Shown one piece after another: positions 38,419 to 46,999 of a DNA stretch of 64,000 nucleotides. Each line of letters opens with the position of its first letter. The first letter of the stretch is position 1. The translations under genes were made by a program, and so were the position numbers. Origin of the DNA: Fluviicola sp. (lineage in GTDB: Bacteria > Bacteroidota > Bacteroidia > Flavobacteriales_D > Crocinitomicaceae); assembly GCA_029866325.1 (NCBI GenBank), contig JARWZO010000019.1, positions 62,001 through 126,000 on the forward strand. The letters run 5' to 3'. Below the pieces are notes generated by a model, which searched no databases, was not told the origin of the DNA, and saw only the letters and a list, made by a program, of their open reading frames with translations.

Positions 38419-39360
38419 ATGCAATCAGCTTCTAAAGCTAGGAAAAATGTGCGACTGAGCAGAACTGTTTTGAAAGTGGTTTTACTGCTAGCATTGCTTA
38501 GCTTCATTACTTGGCAACTCATTTCGCAGGATTGGTCGAAGATGAATGCGTTTCACCTGAAACACCCTGTTTACCTCATCTGTGCGTTGGTCTTGGTAGT
38601 GGCCAATCAAGGCTGCGAATGGTTCAAGTGGAAACGTGTGGCACGATCACTGACCTCTGACCCGAAATTGATTCGCAATGCTTTTTTTAGCGGTATCGGA
38701 ACCGGTTTCATGACGCCCAACGGGTGGGGAAATTTTATGGGACGTATGGTTTATTTCCGCAAGCGCGACCGACTTTACATTGTCTTTTCGTCCTTTATTT
38801 CGAACGTGAGCCAGGTGTTGCCAACCGTGTTTTTCGGTGCTATTGCCTGCTTGTACACTGATCGGCTGAATATCGGAATTGGAGGCTCAGTTTTATTGAT
38901 AGGAACCGTTATTCTACTCGCATTTTTCTTTGGTGAATACCTTATTCCAGAACGTAAAACCCGCAATAGAACACTCAGAAAATTACAATGGATGAAACGG
39001 CGAATGCGTGGTTTACGACTTCCGCTTTTTTTGTGGAGTAACCTCCGATTTATCATCTTTTCAGCCCAATACGTTTTTTTGTTCATGGCGTTTGGTTATA
39101 CCGATTATTGGTTCCTCACCATTCACGTTTGGTTGATTTTCCTGCTTACGTCGTTTGTACCGTCATTGTGGTCGGGCAAATTGCTCATTCGTGAAACAGC
39201 TGCTATCTTTGCCTTTAAAGGTTCTATGGTTGCTATACCGGATGTCGTTTTGGTGAGTTTGCTCATTTGGGTGTTGAACATCATTCTACCCGCCATTGTG
39301 AGTAGTTTTGTGTGGATTCCCGTTTCAAAAAACAAACAACAAGTAAATGTGGTTGATTAG
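38419..39360 (+). CDS. Flippase-like membrane protein (UPF0104/LPG synthase TM-like)
   Basis: A 313-aa polytopic protein with about eight helices. Motifs resembling the lysylphosphatidylglycerol synthase TM/YbhN region are seen: [34 protein letters not shown], and [15 protein letters not shown]. Family members sit in glycolipid pathways. It overlaps the glycosyltransferase gene by 14 bp, so a joint role in modifying or moving a lipid-linked sugar is inferred. Confidence 0.75.
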   Translation: MQSASKARKNVRLSRTVLKVVLLLALLSFITWQLISQDWSKMNAFHLKHPVYLICALVLVVANQGCEWFKWKRVARSLTSDPKLIRNAFFSGIGTGFMTPNGWGNFMGRMVYFRKRDRLYIVFSSFISNVSQVLPTVFFGAIACLYTDRLNIGIGGSVLLIGTVILLAFFFGEYLIPERKTRNRTLRKLQWMKRRMRGLRLPLFLWSNLRFIIFSAQYVFLFMAFGYTDYWFLTIHVWLIFLLTSFVPSLWSGKLLIRETAAIFAFKGSMVAIPDVVLVSLLIWVLNIILPAIVSSFVWIPVSKNKQQVNVVD

Positions 39361-40420
39361 CGGTTGGTTTTTGGCATATTCCTGCTCAATAATGGGATTG
39401 ATCTTCGGAATTCAGCGATTGCGTGCCGAACGAAAAGTAAAAAAGTGTGTCTCGATTGATCAAATCACCGTTTTGGTTCCCTTTCGGAATGAAGCACACA
39501 ACCTGAAACACTTTTTCGACAGTATCAGAAGTCAGAAATACCAACCTGTTCAGTGGATTTTTGTCAATGATCATTCAACCGATGATTTTAGATCATTATT
39601 TGCCGAAATGAGCGTCTTCCCTATTCGTTTACTGAATTTACCGGAGGAACAGGAAGGCAAAAAAGCGGCCATTCGTTTCGGGATGGATCACGCCACCACC
39701 GATTATTGTCTCACGATGGATGCCGATGTGACGTTCGGGAACGAGTACATGAAACAACTACTCACCGTTCCTGTAGCCGATTTGGTGATTCTCCCGGTTG
39801 AAATGACTTCCAAACGCTGGTGGCATTCGTTTTTTACCTTGGAATATTTGTTTACCACCTTGCTCAACCGCGGTATTGCGGGCTGGTCGCGTCCGGTGAA
39901 TGCGAGCGGCGCCAACCTTTTGTTTCGGATCGATGTGTTTGAACAAACCGACGATTATGAGCAACACGAGCACATCGCCAGTGGAGATGATATGTATACA
40001 CTGCGTGCATTTCGTGATGCCGGTAAAACCATTGAAATTGTCGAAAATACCGATTTGGTTGTGTACACTGCAACACCGCTTACGATTGGTCAAACCATGG
40101 ATCAACGCGTGCGCTGGCTGAGTAAAACCGGTCATGTAGGCGATTCACTGAATACCTTTTTAGGATTCTGGGCAGTTGCGTTACACATCGGATATTTTTT
40201 GTTGTTGATTCTTACCTTTTTCGCTCCGGCAATTTGGTTGACGTTACTGGTAATTGTCTTAAAAACCACTTTTGATGTGGTGTTGATTCGTATGATTCGA
40301 AAACAATGGAACCTGGAAACCATCAGCGGGTTGATTTTATTTGAATTGTTTTACCCGCTTTACCTGTTCGCCTTATTGGGTTCGTCGTTGTTTGCGCAAC
40401 CGGAATGGAAAGGGCGATAA
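39347..40420 (+). CDS. Family 2 glycosyltransferase, membrane-anchored
   Basis: A 357-aa protein. The N-terminal helix ([20 protein letters not shown]) precedes a GT-A domain with ITVLVPFRNEAHNL, FVNDHSTDD, the DxD motif TMDADVTFG, and a GDDMYTL / QRVRWLSK acceptor region (Q-x-x-R-W type, as in processive enzymes). Two or three C-terminal membrane helices follow. The sugar donor is unknown. It is translationally coupled to the flippase-like gene. Confidence 0.85.
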   Translation: MWLISGWFLAYSCSIMGLIFGIQRLRAERKVKKCVSIDQITVLVPFRNEAHNLKHFFDSIRSQKYQPVQWIFVNDHSTDDFRSLFAEMSVFPIRLLNLPEEQEGKKAAIRFGMDHATTDYCLTMDADVTFGNEYMKQLLTVPVADLVILPVEMTSKRWWHSFFTLEYLFTTLLNRGIAGWSRPVNASGANLLFRIDVFEQTDDYEQHEHIASGDDMYTLRAFRDAGKTIEIVENTDLVVYTATPLTIGQTMDQRVRWLSKTGHVGDSLNTFLGFWAVALHIGYFLLLILTFFAPAIWLTLLVIVLKTTFDVVLIRMIRKQWNLETISGLILFELFYPLYLFALLGSSLFAQPEWKGR

Positions 40421-40468
40421 ATGTAAAATGTAGGGTTGACTCGCGAGTCAACCCTACATTTTACATTT
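40419..40468. terminator. 50-nt perfect palindrome between convergent genes
   Basis: Bases 40419-40443 are exactly complementary to 40444-40468 around the centre GACTCG|CGAGTC. The outer part contains AAATGTAAAATG. The palindrome starts inside the stop codon of the glycosyltransferase and ends 17 bp before the stop of the - strand gene, so it probably ends both transcripts. A perfect palindrome this long without a loop is unusual. Confidence 0.7.
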
Positions 40469-40485
40469 TCAATTTAGAATTACCC

Positions 40486-40935
40486 TCAAATGCTATTCGA
40501 ATAACCCAGGTCTTTCAACACCTTATTTTTCAGCGGAACATACGTGGAAAAAGCAACTATACCACCAACCGCTATTCCAAGAATAATCTGGTTTCCGGTT
40601 AACATATAAGCAACAATTCCAAAAAGATTGGGACCTTCAAGCAACGCCATGCGAATGATTGTGGTTGATCTGTATCTCTGTAGTTTTTCATCTAGATTGC
40701 TGGCAGTATGAAGTTGTGCTTTCATTCGGTTCCAAAAACCCAACCCACCGGCAATACCCGCTACGATCATTGCTATGGTCATGTATAAATAGAGTTGATC
40801 TTCATTGGCAACTACCGGCGGTTTCAGCACAAAAAAGGTGACTCCTGCAAAGATCAGTTGACCCATTATTAATGCGATAAAAATCAGGATCATCATCGTG
40901 GAGAAGTCATTGAGTTTTTTAGTTTCGTCTTGCAT
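40486..40935 (-). CDS. Small membrane protein of unknown function
   Basis: A 149-aa protein with about four membrane segments in two pairs (MILIFIALIMGQLIFAGVTF; LYMTIAMIVAGIAGGLGFW; LLEGPNLFGIVAYMLTGNQI; ILGIAVGGIVAFST). The layout and the LLEGPNLFG motif recur in small membrane proteins of Bacteroidota. The function is unknown. Confidence 0.65.
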   Translation of the reverse strand: MQDETKKLNDFSTMMILIFIALIMGQLIFAGVTFFVLKPPVVANEDQLYLYMTIAMIVAGIAGGLGFWNRMKAQLHTASNLDEKLQRYRSTTIIRMALLEGPNLFGIVAYMLTGNQIILGIAVGGIVAFSTYVPLKNKVLKDLGYSNSI

Positions 40936-41036
40936 GATTGTAGTGTTTAGTTTTATGAAAATGAGTTAAATATAGAAAATAAAAGTGGGGTCGCGATGAA
41001 TCGCGACCCCACACAAACAATGAATGTTTATTTCAA

Positions 41037-41429
41037 TTAGAACGGAAGATCATCATCATCACTAGCAGCTGTAGAAGCCGGACTAGCAATAGGATCTAAG
41101 CTCATGGCACTTGGTCCGCCTTGTGGAATACCACCACCTTGCGCTACCGCACCAACTTTCTCCAAACGCCAAGCATCCAAGGTATTGAAGTAACGTACTT
41201 CACCTTGTGGGCTTGTCCACTCACGACCGCGCAAGTTAAACGACACTTCGATTTGATCGTTCACATTCAATGCATCCAACAAGTTGCATTTGTCTTGTGT
41301 CAATTGAAATAAAATATCTTGTGGATACATACTTGACGCATCGGTCAAAACAAACTCGCGTTTTGAGAATTTTTCCGATACCTGTACAGTATCATTCTTT
41401 ACTTTTAATGTTCCGGATAATTTAAACAT
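41037..41429 (-). CDS. DUF3127 protein with SSB-like acidic tip
   Basis: A 130-aa protein. Residues 1-90 match DUF3127 (GTLKVKNDTVQVSEKFSKRE; NFNLRGREW-like SFNLRGREW; YFNTLDAWRLEK), an OB-fold-like domain. The remaining part is a Gly/Pro/Ala/Ser linker ending in SDDDDLPF, which is like the DDDxPF tip that bacterial SSB uses to recruit repair proteins. A single-strand DNA-binding or SSB-related role is inferred from this architecture. It is followed at 18 bp upstream by the flavin reductase-like gene on the same strand. Confidence 0.85.
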   Translation of the reverse strand: MFKLSGTLKVKNDTVQVSEKFSKREFVLTDASSMYPQDILFQLTQDKCNLLDALNVNDQIEVSFNLRGREWTSPQGEVRYFNTLDAWRLEKVGAVAQGGGIPQGGPSAMSLDPIASPASTAASDDDDLPF

Positions 41430-41446
41430 GTTATTGGTTTTATTCT

Positions 41447-42340
41447 TTAATCGTTAAATGAGAGCAGGGTCATCCAAGCTCCTTCAATATTGTTTTCGGC
41501 AATGAGTTGTTGCGCACGCAAGTGCAGTTGCAACTCCAATTTTGCCGGTTCGTCTTCTAAAGTTAGGAAAAAATCACTTAATTCCAACAACTTATACTCG
41601 TTTACATCGGTTTCATTTGGTAATTCGGCAACTCCGGCCAATTGCGCCAAGTCATTACCCGTAAGCACTTTACTGTTGCGGATATCTTCGGGAAGTTGGT
41701 CGAAACCGATCCCGATGGTGGTAATTGGCTTAGTGATCTCAAACATCGATGCTTCGTTAGCATGACAGTACCAATTTCCGCCCATTCGAGCCACAAGATT
41801 GATTTTTTTCTGATCAATCATTCCGTTTTCATCGAGTACCGCTTCGCTGATGTGAATTTTGGTCACTTCGCAAATCACAAGGTTTCCTGCTCCGCCTTGA
41901 TCACCCAATTCAATCACTTGATTCACCTTACACTCGAATTGCACAGGCGATTCCATGACCCGCATCGGTCGAATGGTTTCGGAAGCTACCGGAGTAAAAC
42001 CCGCTTTCACAAACTCGTCTACTTCAGGTGCGTAAGGCGAACTGCTGAGACTCATTTGGTGCAAGATATCGTAGTTCACGATGTTGATCACGACTTCGGG
42101 AACCTGCTTCACGTTGTTGTACGTATCTTTAGTAGTATTCGTACGACCGTTTCGTGCCGGTGAAAAAATCAAAATGGGCGGCGCAGCGCTGAATACATTG
42201 AAAAAACTGAAAGGCGAAAGGTTATTGTTTCCGTTTTCATCAATGGTCGAGGCAAAAGCAATCGGTCGCGGACCAATAGCTCCCAACAGGTATTGATGCA
42301 ATTTCGGAATGGGTAATTCTTTCGGATCGTACGTCACCAT
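41447..42340 (-). CDS. Flavin reductase-like FMN-binding split-barrel protein
   Basis: About 297 aa. The N-terminal 200 residues form a flavin reductase split barrel (LLGAIGPRPIAFASTIDENG, NLSPFSFFNVFSAAPPILIF, and the conserved R-N-GRTNTTKDT). The C-terminal 90 residues are unrelated and helical. It probably binds FMN and may be a redox enzyme; the partner is unknown. Start 42340 (MVTYDPKELP) follows the typical family N-terminus. Confidence 0.82.
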   Translation of the reverse strand: MVTYDPKELPIPKLHQYLLGAIGPRPIAFASTIDENGNNNLSPFSFFNVFSAAPPILIFSPARNGRTNTTKDTYNNVKQVPEVVINIVNYDILHQMSLSSSPYAPEVDEFVKAGFTPVASETIRPMRVMESPVQFECKVNQVIELGDQGGAGNLVICEVTKIHISEAVLDENGMIDQKKINLVARMGGNWYCHANEASMFEITKPITTIGIGFDQLPEDIRNSKVLTGNDLAQLAGVAELPNETDVNEYKLLELSDFFLTLEDEPAKLELQLHLRAQQLIAENNIEGAWMTLLSFND

Positions 42341-42820
42341 GACCAAACAATTTTGGGCAAAAGTACGGAAATGAACAGGTGGTTGGGAGGAGAGATTTCA
42401 GATTTAATTAACAATCTGGACATTTAAATTATCAATTGGACAATTATGAATTATCAAGGTGGTTGCTATTACTAATTCTGTCATTCATGATAGATAATAA
42501 GAAAATAGGTTATTCATCACAAAAGTCAACTTGTTCATTGAAAACAGCTTTTGGTTGGTTTCATTCACTGTAAACGCTTCGGCAAGGCTTGGAGCGGTTT
42601 ATCGGATTGGTTGTTAATCAGGTTTGAGGTACGTAATATTGCAAAATTACGTACCGAATATACACACGTAAATTTGCAATATTACGTGGATCGTTTTTGG
42701 TGAAAAACATCGGGTTCAAGGGATCTGCATCAAGATATCGCGCAAACTCAAATCCTCCCTACACACTATCCCCGGTTACCAAACGTTATTATCAACATTC
42801 ATCAACACAAACACCCCTCT
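42341..42820. other. 480-bp intergenic gap with hairpins
   Basis: Between divergent genes. It holds the double hairpin at 42628-42688 and an AT-rich stretch near 42400-42480 with repeated TTATCAA/ATTGGACA words. No gene or RNA is recognised. Confidence 0.6.
42628..42688. repeat. Paired GTAATATTGC hairpins in inverted orientation
   Basis: GGTACGTAAT-ATTGCAAA-ATTACGTACC (42628-42655) is a perfect 10-bp hairpin. CACGTAA-ATTTGCAATA-TTACGTG (42665-42688) is a second one. The 22-nt cores of the two are reverse complements of each other with one mismatch, so the pair forms a larger inverted repeat, as in REP doublets. Confidence 0.7.
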
Positions 42821-44938
42821 ATGTTGATCCGTTTCGTTTTTCTTTTCCTGCTGCTGAATAATTCCGTTCTTGCCCAGCAACAATTTTCACTTGATCAACT
42901 GCGTGAACCCAAAAAGTGCGGACCGCAAATCAGTGCTTTGCTCGGCACACAAGAGATTGCTGCTTTCAAAGACACTACAACTAACACCTTGTTTCTCAGA
43001 AACGGATTTCGCTCGTCGGCGTTTGTGAATGAGGACGATTGGCTGGCAATTCAGGATAGCGTTGATGTTTACCGCATTGATGTGGTGTATTCCAAGTATC
43101 CGCTCAGAAAAGGTGTTTACGAAGAAATTTACCCGCTGTTGTGCAACCGGTTGCTGCATTTATTTGAATTGGATGATGAACTCAACAGCGCGACCATCAC
43201 TTGGAACAAAGTGCTTCAAACCAACTGTCACAACGATCAGGAAGCCGACCAATTGCTGCACGGAATTGTGATTTGGTATAAACCGCAAGTTGAATTGGAA
43301 GAAGTCGTTGAAGCCGACCAACCCGTTGTAGATGCGGAACGAACCGCAGGAGCTGCACAAAGTACGCTGACTGAATTAAATGCCTCGGTGGATTACATAG
43401 CCGGTTCTTCGTTTTTTAGTGATTCGCTAAAGGCGCAATTGGTAGGTAAAACCATTGACGAGCAACGAAAAATCATTCAAACCGCACTGGAAAAAGAATT
43501 GGCTACAAAGCCCGATCAGGATTTATCGAAAATCGATAAGATTAAGCGCAACTTGTACTTGGATGAACTCAACAAGGTGGTGAATTTGTACCGAAGCGAT
43601 TCAACGGTTTACAAAATTCTTTCACGTCACCCCGAATGGCAGGATGTAGCAGTGGTAAATGATTGGACGGGAAGTATGTATGGCTATGGAACGCAAGTGG
43701 TGGAATGGCACATCCGCAACCGGGAAATTTCAGGGATCAAAGAAATTACGCTGTTCAACGACGGTGATATGAAGTCGACCTTCAACAAAAAAATCGGAGA
43801 AACAGGAGGCATTTATACCGAAAAGGCCGACAATGTGGAAAAACTCATCGGGTTGTTTCAATTGGTAATGATGAAGGGCGGCGGTGGTGATGGTCCCGAG
43901 AATGATATTGAAGGTATTTTGGCTGCTCTCGAAGACCGCAACGATATAAAGGAAGTGATCCTGATTGCCGACAATTATCCATGCGTACGCGATATTTCGC
44001 TAGCCAATCGCATTGGCATTCCGGTGCGGGTGATTGTATGCGGTTACACCAAGGAATACGGCATCAATCCCGACTTGGTGTATCTGGCCAAAATCACCAA
44101 CGGCGGTGTGTACACCATTGAAGACGATCTCGAAAATCCGTCAGCTAAGTTCAGCGAAGAGGGTGAACTCCTTTCACAGGAAGAACACCGGTTTAAAATC
44201 GCGAAGAAAAGCTGTGAATCTGACAGAATAACAACTGCAGCCGAAAAGGAAGCGATCAAATCGATCAAAAAAACGCGATTTAAACAGAAAAAGAACATTA
44301 CCCAGCTCGATCTGAGCAACGCTGGACTCACAACCTTGCACAAACGTCTGTATAAACTGACCTCGTTGCAACGCCTCGATCTAAATACTAATAAACTGAC
44401 GCATGTAGCAACAGAGTTAGGTCAATTAACCCTTTTGAGTTACCTGAATCTTGCGCACAATCAGTTGGTAGAGTTGCCCCCTAGTTTCAAACAAATCAAG
44501 TACCTGCAAGAATTGTATCTGGGCGACAACCAACTTAAAGCACTACCGAAGAACTTTCTGAATCTTCCGTTTTTGACCAAGTTGGATTTATCGCAAAACA
44601 AGCTCACCGATCTGGGAAAGGTTACCAACCTGCGCCGACTCAAGGAATGCGATTTGTCCTACAACAAATTGATGACGCTTCCGCGTTCGTTTCAATCGAT
44701 TAAATACCTGCGCGTGCTGTCACTTTCCAATAATCAGTTTTCCGATTTCCCCGAGGCGCTCACCAACTTGCGTTTTCTGGAAGAAATCCACCTCAGTAAC
44801 AACCAGCTGACCAAACTTCCGATGACGATGAGTAGCATGCGTGCATTGAAAATCTTGCATCTGGAAGGGAATAATTTTCCGATAGAAGAACAGGAACGGA
44901 TCAGGAAGGAATTGGGGGAAGTGATGGTTTATTTTTGA
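42821..44938 (+). CDS. Secreted VWA domain plus leucine-rich repeat protein
   Basis: A 705-aa protein with signal peptide (MLIRFVFLFLLLNNSVLAQ). Residues about 280-440 resemble a von Willebrand A domain: VVNDWTGSMYGYG is a MIDAS-like D-x-T-G-S motif and VILIADNYPCVRDI follows. Residues about 490-690 are leucine-rich repeats of 23 residues (LTSLQRLDLNTNKLTHVATE; LQELYLGDNQLKALPKN). A surface protein for adhesion or peptide/metal-dependent binding is inferred. No T9SS tail is present. Confidence 0.8.
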   Translation: MLIRFVFLFLLLNNSVLAQQQFSLDQLREPKKCGPQISALLGTQEIAAFKDTTTNTLFLRNGFRSSAFVNEDDWLAIQDSVDVYRIDVVYSKYPLRKGVYEEIYPLLCNRLLHLFELDDELNSATITWNKVLQTNCHNDQEADQLLHGIVIWYKPQVELEEVVEADQPVVDAERTAGAAQSTLTELNASVDYIAGSSFFSDSLKAQLVGKTIDEQRKIIQTALEKELATKPDQDLSKIDKIKRNLYLDELNKVVNLYRSDSTVYKILSRHPEWQDVAVVNDWTGSMYGYGTQVVEWHIRNREISGIKEITLFNDGDMKSTFNKKIGETGGIYTEKADNVEKLIGLFQLVMMKGGGGDGPENDIEGILAALEDRNDIKEVILIADNYPCVRDISLANRIGIPVRVIVCGYTKEYGINPDLVYLAKITNGGVYTIEDDLENPSAKFSEEGELLSQEEHRFKIAKKSCESDRITTAAEKEAIKSIKKTRFKQKKNITQLDLSNAGLTTLHKRLYKLTSLQRLDLNTNKLTHVATELGQLTLLSYLNLAHNQLVELPPSFKQIKYLQELYLGDNQLKALPKNFLNLPFLTKLDLSQNKLTDLGKVTNLRRLKECDLSYNKLMTLPRSFQSIKYLRVLSLSNNQFSDFPEALTNLRFLEEIHLSNNQLTKLPMTMSSMRALKILHLEGNNFPIEEQERIRKELGEVMVYF

Positions 44939-44952
44939 GGCCGATCTAATGA

Positions 44953-45098
44953 TCACCCTCCTCATTCCTCCCTCAAGGGAGGAAGCCGTTTTCAGTTAGT
45001 CTTTTCGGGTTTCTTTCTACAGCTAAATTCAGTTTTGAATTCACTTAATTTCTAAGGGAAATCAACCTCCTCCCTTGAGGGAGGATCGAGGAGGGTGA
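44953..45098. repeat. 31-bp inverted repeat (CCTCCCTCAAGGGAGG type)
   Basis: Arms 44953-44983 and 45068-45098 match in inverse orientation with two mismatches; each contains its own palindrome CCTCCCT-CA-AGGGAGG or its complement. The 84-nt loop holds no gene. It lies between convergent genes (VWA-LRR and M1 peptidase) and may serve both as terminator. Confidence 0.7.
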
Positions 45099-45129
45099 CT
45101 TAACAAGTCTTCTCCTACTCCACCCGCAT

Positions 45130-46776
45130 CTAATTCACTTTCGGGGCAGAACGTTTTATTTTGATGTAAAAATTCGGATCGATCGCAGAAATCGTTTTCG
45201 TTTTCTTCCATTTGGTGGTAGGTTCTAGCCAGACGTCATCGATGGTTTTTACTTTCATTGAAAAGCCGCTAACACTGTTGATCCAGCGGTATTTCGTAGT
45301 GCGCTTTCCGTATTTTAATTCCAACGTCGGAGGATTGTTGGTGCGCAAATACTGATCGAAAACCGGTTTTAAATCTAGTTTCAGATAGGTCGACATAACG
45401 TTTTCTACTTCGGCTGTGGTGACCATTTGGTGATAGAATGTTGCATTCAATTCACGCAGCATCATTCGGAACAAACTGTCGTTGTTGGCAATCTGGCGAA
45501 TGGTGTGCAGCATATTGGAACCTTTGTAGTACATGTCGCCGCTGCCTTCACTGTTCACACCATATTGCCCAATGATCGGAATGTCGTTTTTGATGTTTTT
45601 CCGCAAACCGATGCAGTATTGATTGGCGTGATTGGTGCCGAACCAATAATCCATGAACAGCGTTTCACCGTAGTTGGTAAACGACTCGTGAATCCACATA
45701 TCGGCAACGTCTTTGGCCGTAATGTTATTGCCAAACCATTCATGACCGCTTTCGTGCACGATGATAAAATCCCATTTCAGCCCCTCGCCCGTTCCGCTGA
45801 GGTCTTTGCCCATATAACCGTTCTGAAAACCGTTTCCGTAAGCAATACCGCTTTGATGTTCCATACCTAAATGTGGTGCCTGTACGAGTTTGTAGCCGTC
45901 TTCGTAAAACGGATAAGCCCCAAACCAGTATTCCAGCGCTTCAAGTGTTCGTGGCGCGTCCATGAATTGTTTTTCGGCTTTGGCTTCGTTGCCACGTAAG
46001 ACCCAATAATCCAATTCCAGCATGCCTTTTTCGCCCTGAAAATGATCGTGAATGTTTACATAATCACCGATGTAGGGAATCATGTTGTAGTTGTTGATCG
46101 GATTGGTGACTTCCCACGAAAAGGTGGTAGTTCCGTTATTGTGTTCTTCGCTTCCTACGAAATGACCGTTGCTCACACACACCAGTTTCGAATCGCAGGT
46201 ATAATGCATTTGCACGCCATTGTCTGGCTCATCTACTTGTGAATCTTTGCACGGAAACCAGACACTAGCTCCCAAGCCTTGACACGCAACGGTAATCCAC
46301 GGTTTTCCGTTTTCGTCTTTCGACCAGATTACGCCACCATCCCACGGAGCTTTTACGGCTTCGCGCGGTTTGCCATGGAAATAGACCGTCATTTTTGTGT
46401 CAGCTATTAACGATTGAACGGGTACATCAATCAACCAAGCGTTGCCAATGTGTTGTATTTGTGATGAAGACAGCGTTTTTCTTGTTGACTCAAAGCGAAT
46501 GCTATCGATGTTCATAGGGGCTTGTAAGTCAATCTGTATGCTATGTTTAACGGTATGAATATCAACTATGGGTTGTACCAACGAAAAATCAATGCAATTG
46601 TAACCACTTATTTCTTTTGTTTTCTCATCAAACGTTACGTGTAGGTCGTAATGTTTCAAGTCCCACCAATCACGTGTGCTACCGTAGCCACCGCGTAACG
46701 AATCAGCCAGGGTGAATTGGGCGTAAGATGCCCCAACGGCACAACAGAACAACAACAAACTAAAAACGGTCTTCAT
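45130..46776 (-). CDS. M1 family metallopeptidase (aminopeptidase)
   Basis: About 548 aa. The start at 46776 gives the signal MKTVFSLLLFCCAVGASYAQ. Catalytic region: HESGHEWFGNNITAKD is HExxH, and the third zinc ligand is the Glu in WIHESF 18 residues later. The substrate motif GMEHQSGIAYGN corresponds to GxMEN. Exported zinc aminopeptidase; substrate not determined. The length is shorter than PepN, as in the secreted Bacteroidota members. Confidence 0.88.
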   Translation of the reverse strand: MKTVFSLLLFCCAVGASYAQFTLADSLRGGYGSTRDWWDLKHYDLHVTFDEKTKEISGYNCIDFSLVQPIVDIHTVKHSIQIDLQAPMNIDSIRFESTRKTLSSSQIQHIGNAWLIDVPVQSLIADTKMTVYFHGKPREAVKAPWDGGVIWSKDENGKPWITVACQGLGASVWFPCKDSQVDEPDNGVQMHYTCDSKLVCVSNGHFVGSEEHNNGTTTFSWEVTNPINNYNMIPYIGDYVNIHDHFQGEKGMLELDYWVLRGNEAKAEKQFMDAPRTLEALEYWFGAYPFYEDGYKLVQAPHLGMEHQSGIAYGNGFQNGYMGKDLSGTGEGLKWDFIIVHESGHEWFGNNITAKDVADMWIHESFTNYGETLFMDYWFGTNHANQYCIGLRKNIKNDIPIIGQYGVNSEGSGDMYYKGSNMLHTIRQIANNDSLFRMMLRELNATFYHQMVTTAEVENVMSTYLKLDLKPVFDQYLRTNNPPTLELKYGKRTTKYRWINSVSGFSMKVKTIDDVWLEPTTKWKKTKTISAIDPNFYIKIKRSAPKVN

Positions 46777-46817
46777 GGTGAATAAGATATAGCGCGAAAA
46801 TAACACTTCTGTGAATT

Positions 46818-46897
46818 GAAAATGTAAAATTGAAAATTGAAAAGAACCCGTTACCCGTAAAACCGCTTGGAGAAATCCTTTTCAATTTTACATTTTC
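46818..46897. repeat. 19-bp inverted repeat (GAAAATGTAAAATTG)
   Basis: Arms 46818-46836 (GAAAATGTAAAATTGAAAA) and 46879-46897 are exactly complementary, with a loop of 42 nt. It lies between divergent genes (M1 peptidase and DUF2157). The arm shares AATGTAAAAT with the palindrome at 40419. Confidence 0.65.
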
Positions 46898-46999
46898 TGT
46901 TGGTATTTTCCGAAAGGTTTTCGAAAGCCAGTCAAAATCGCATTTTATTTTTATCTTTTCACTGAATTAACAAACTGACTCAACACAAATTACCCTGCT

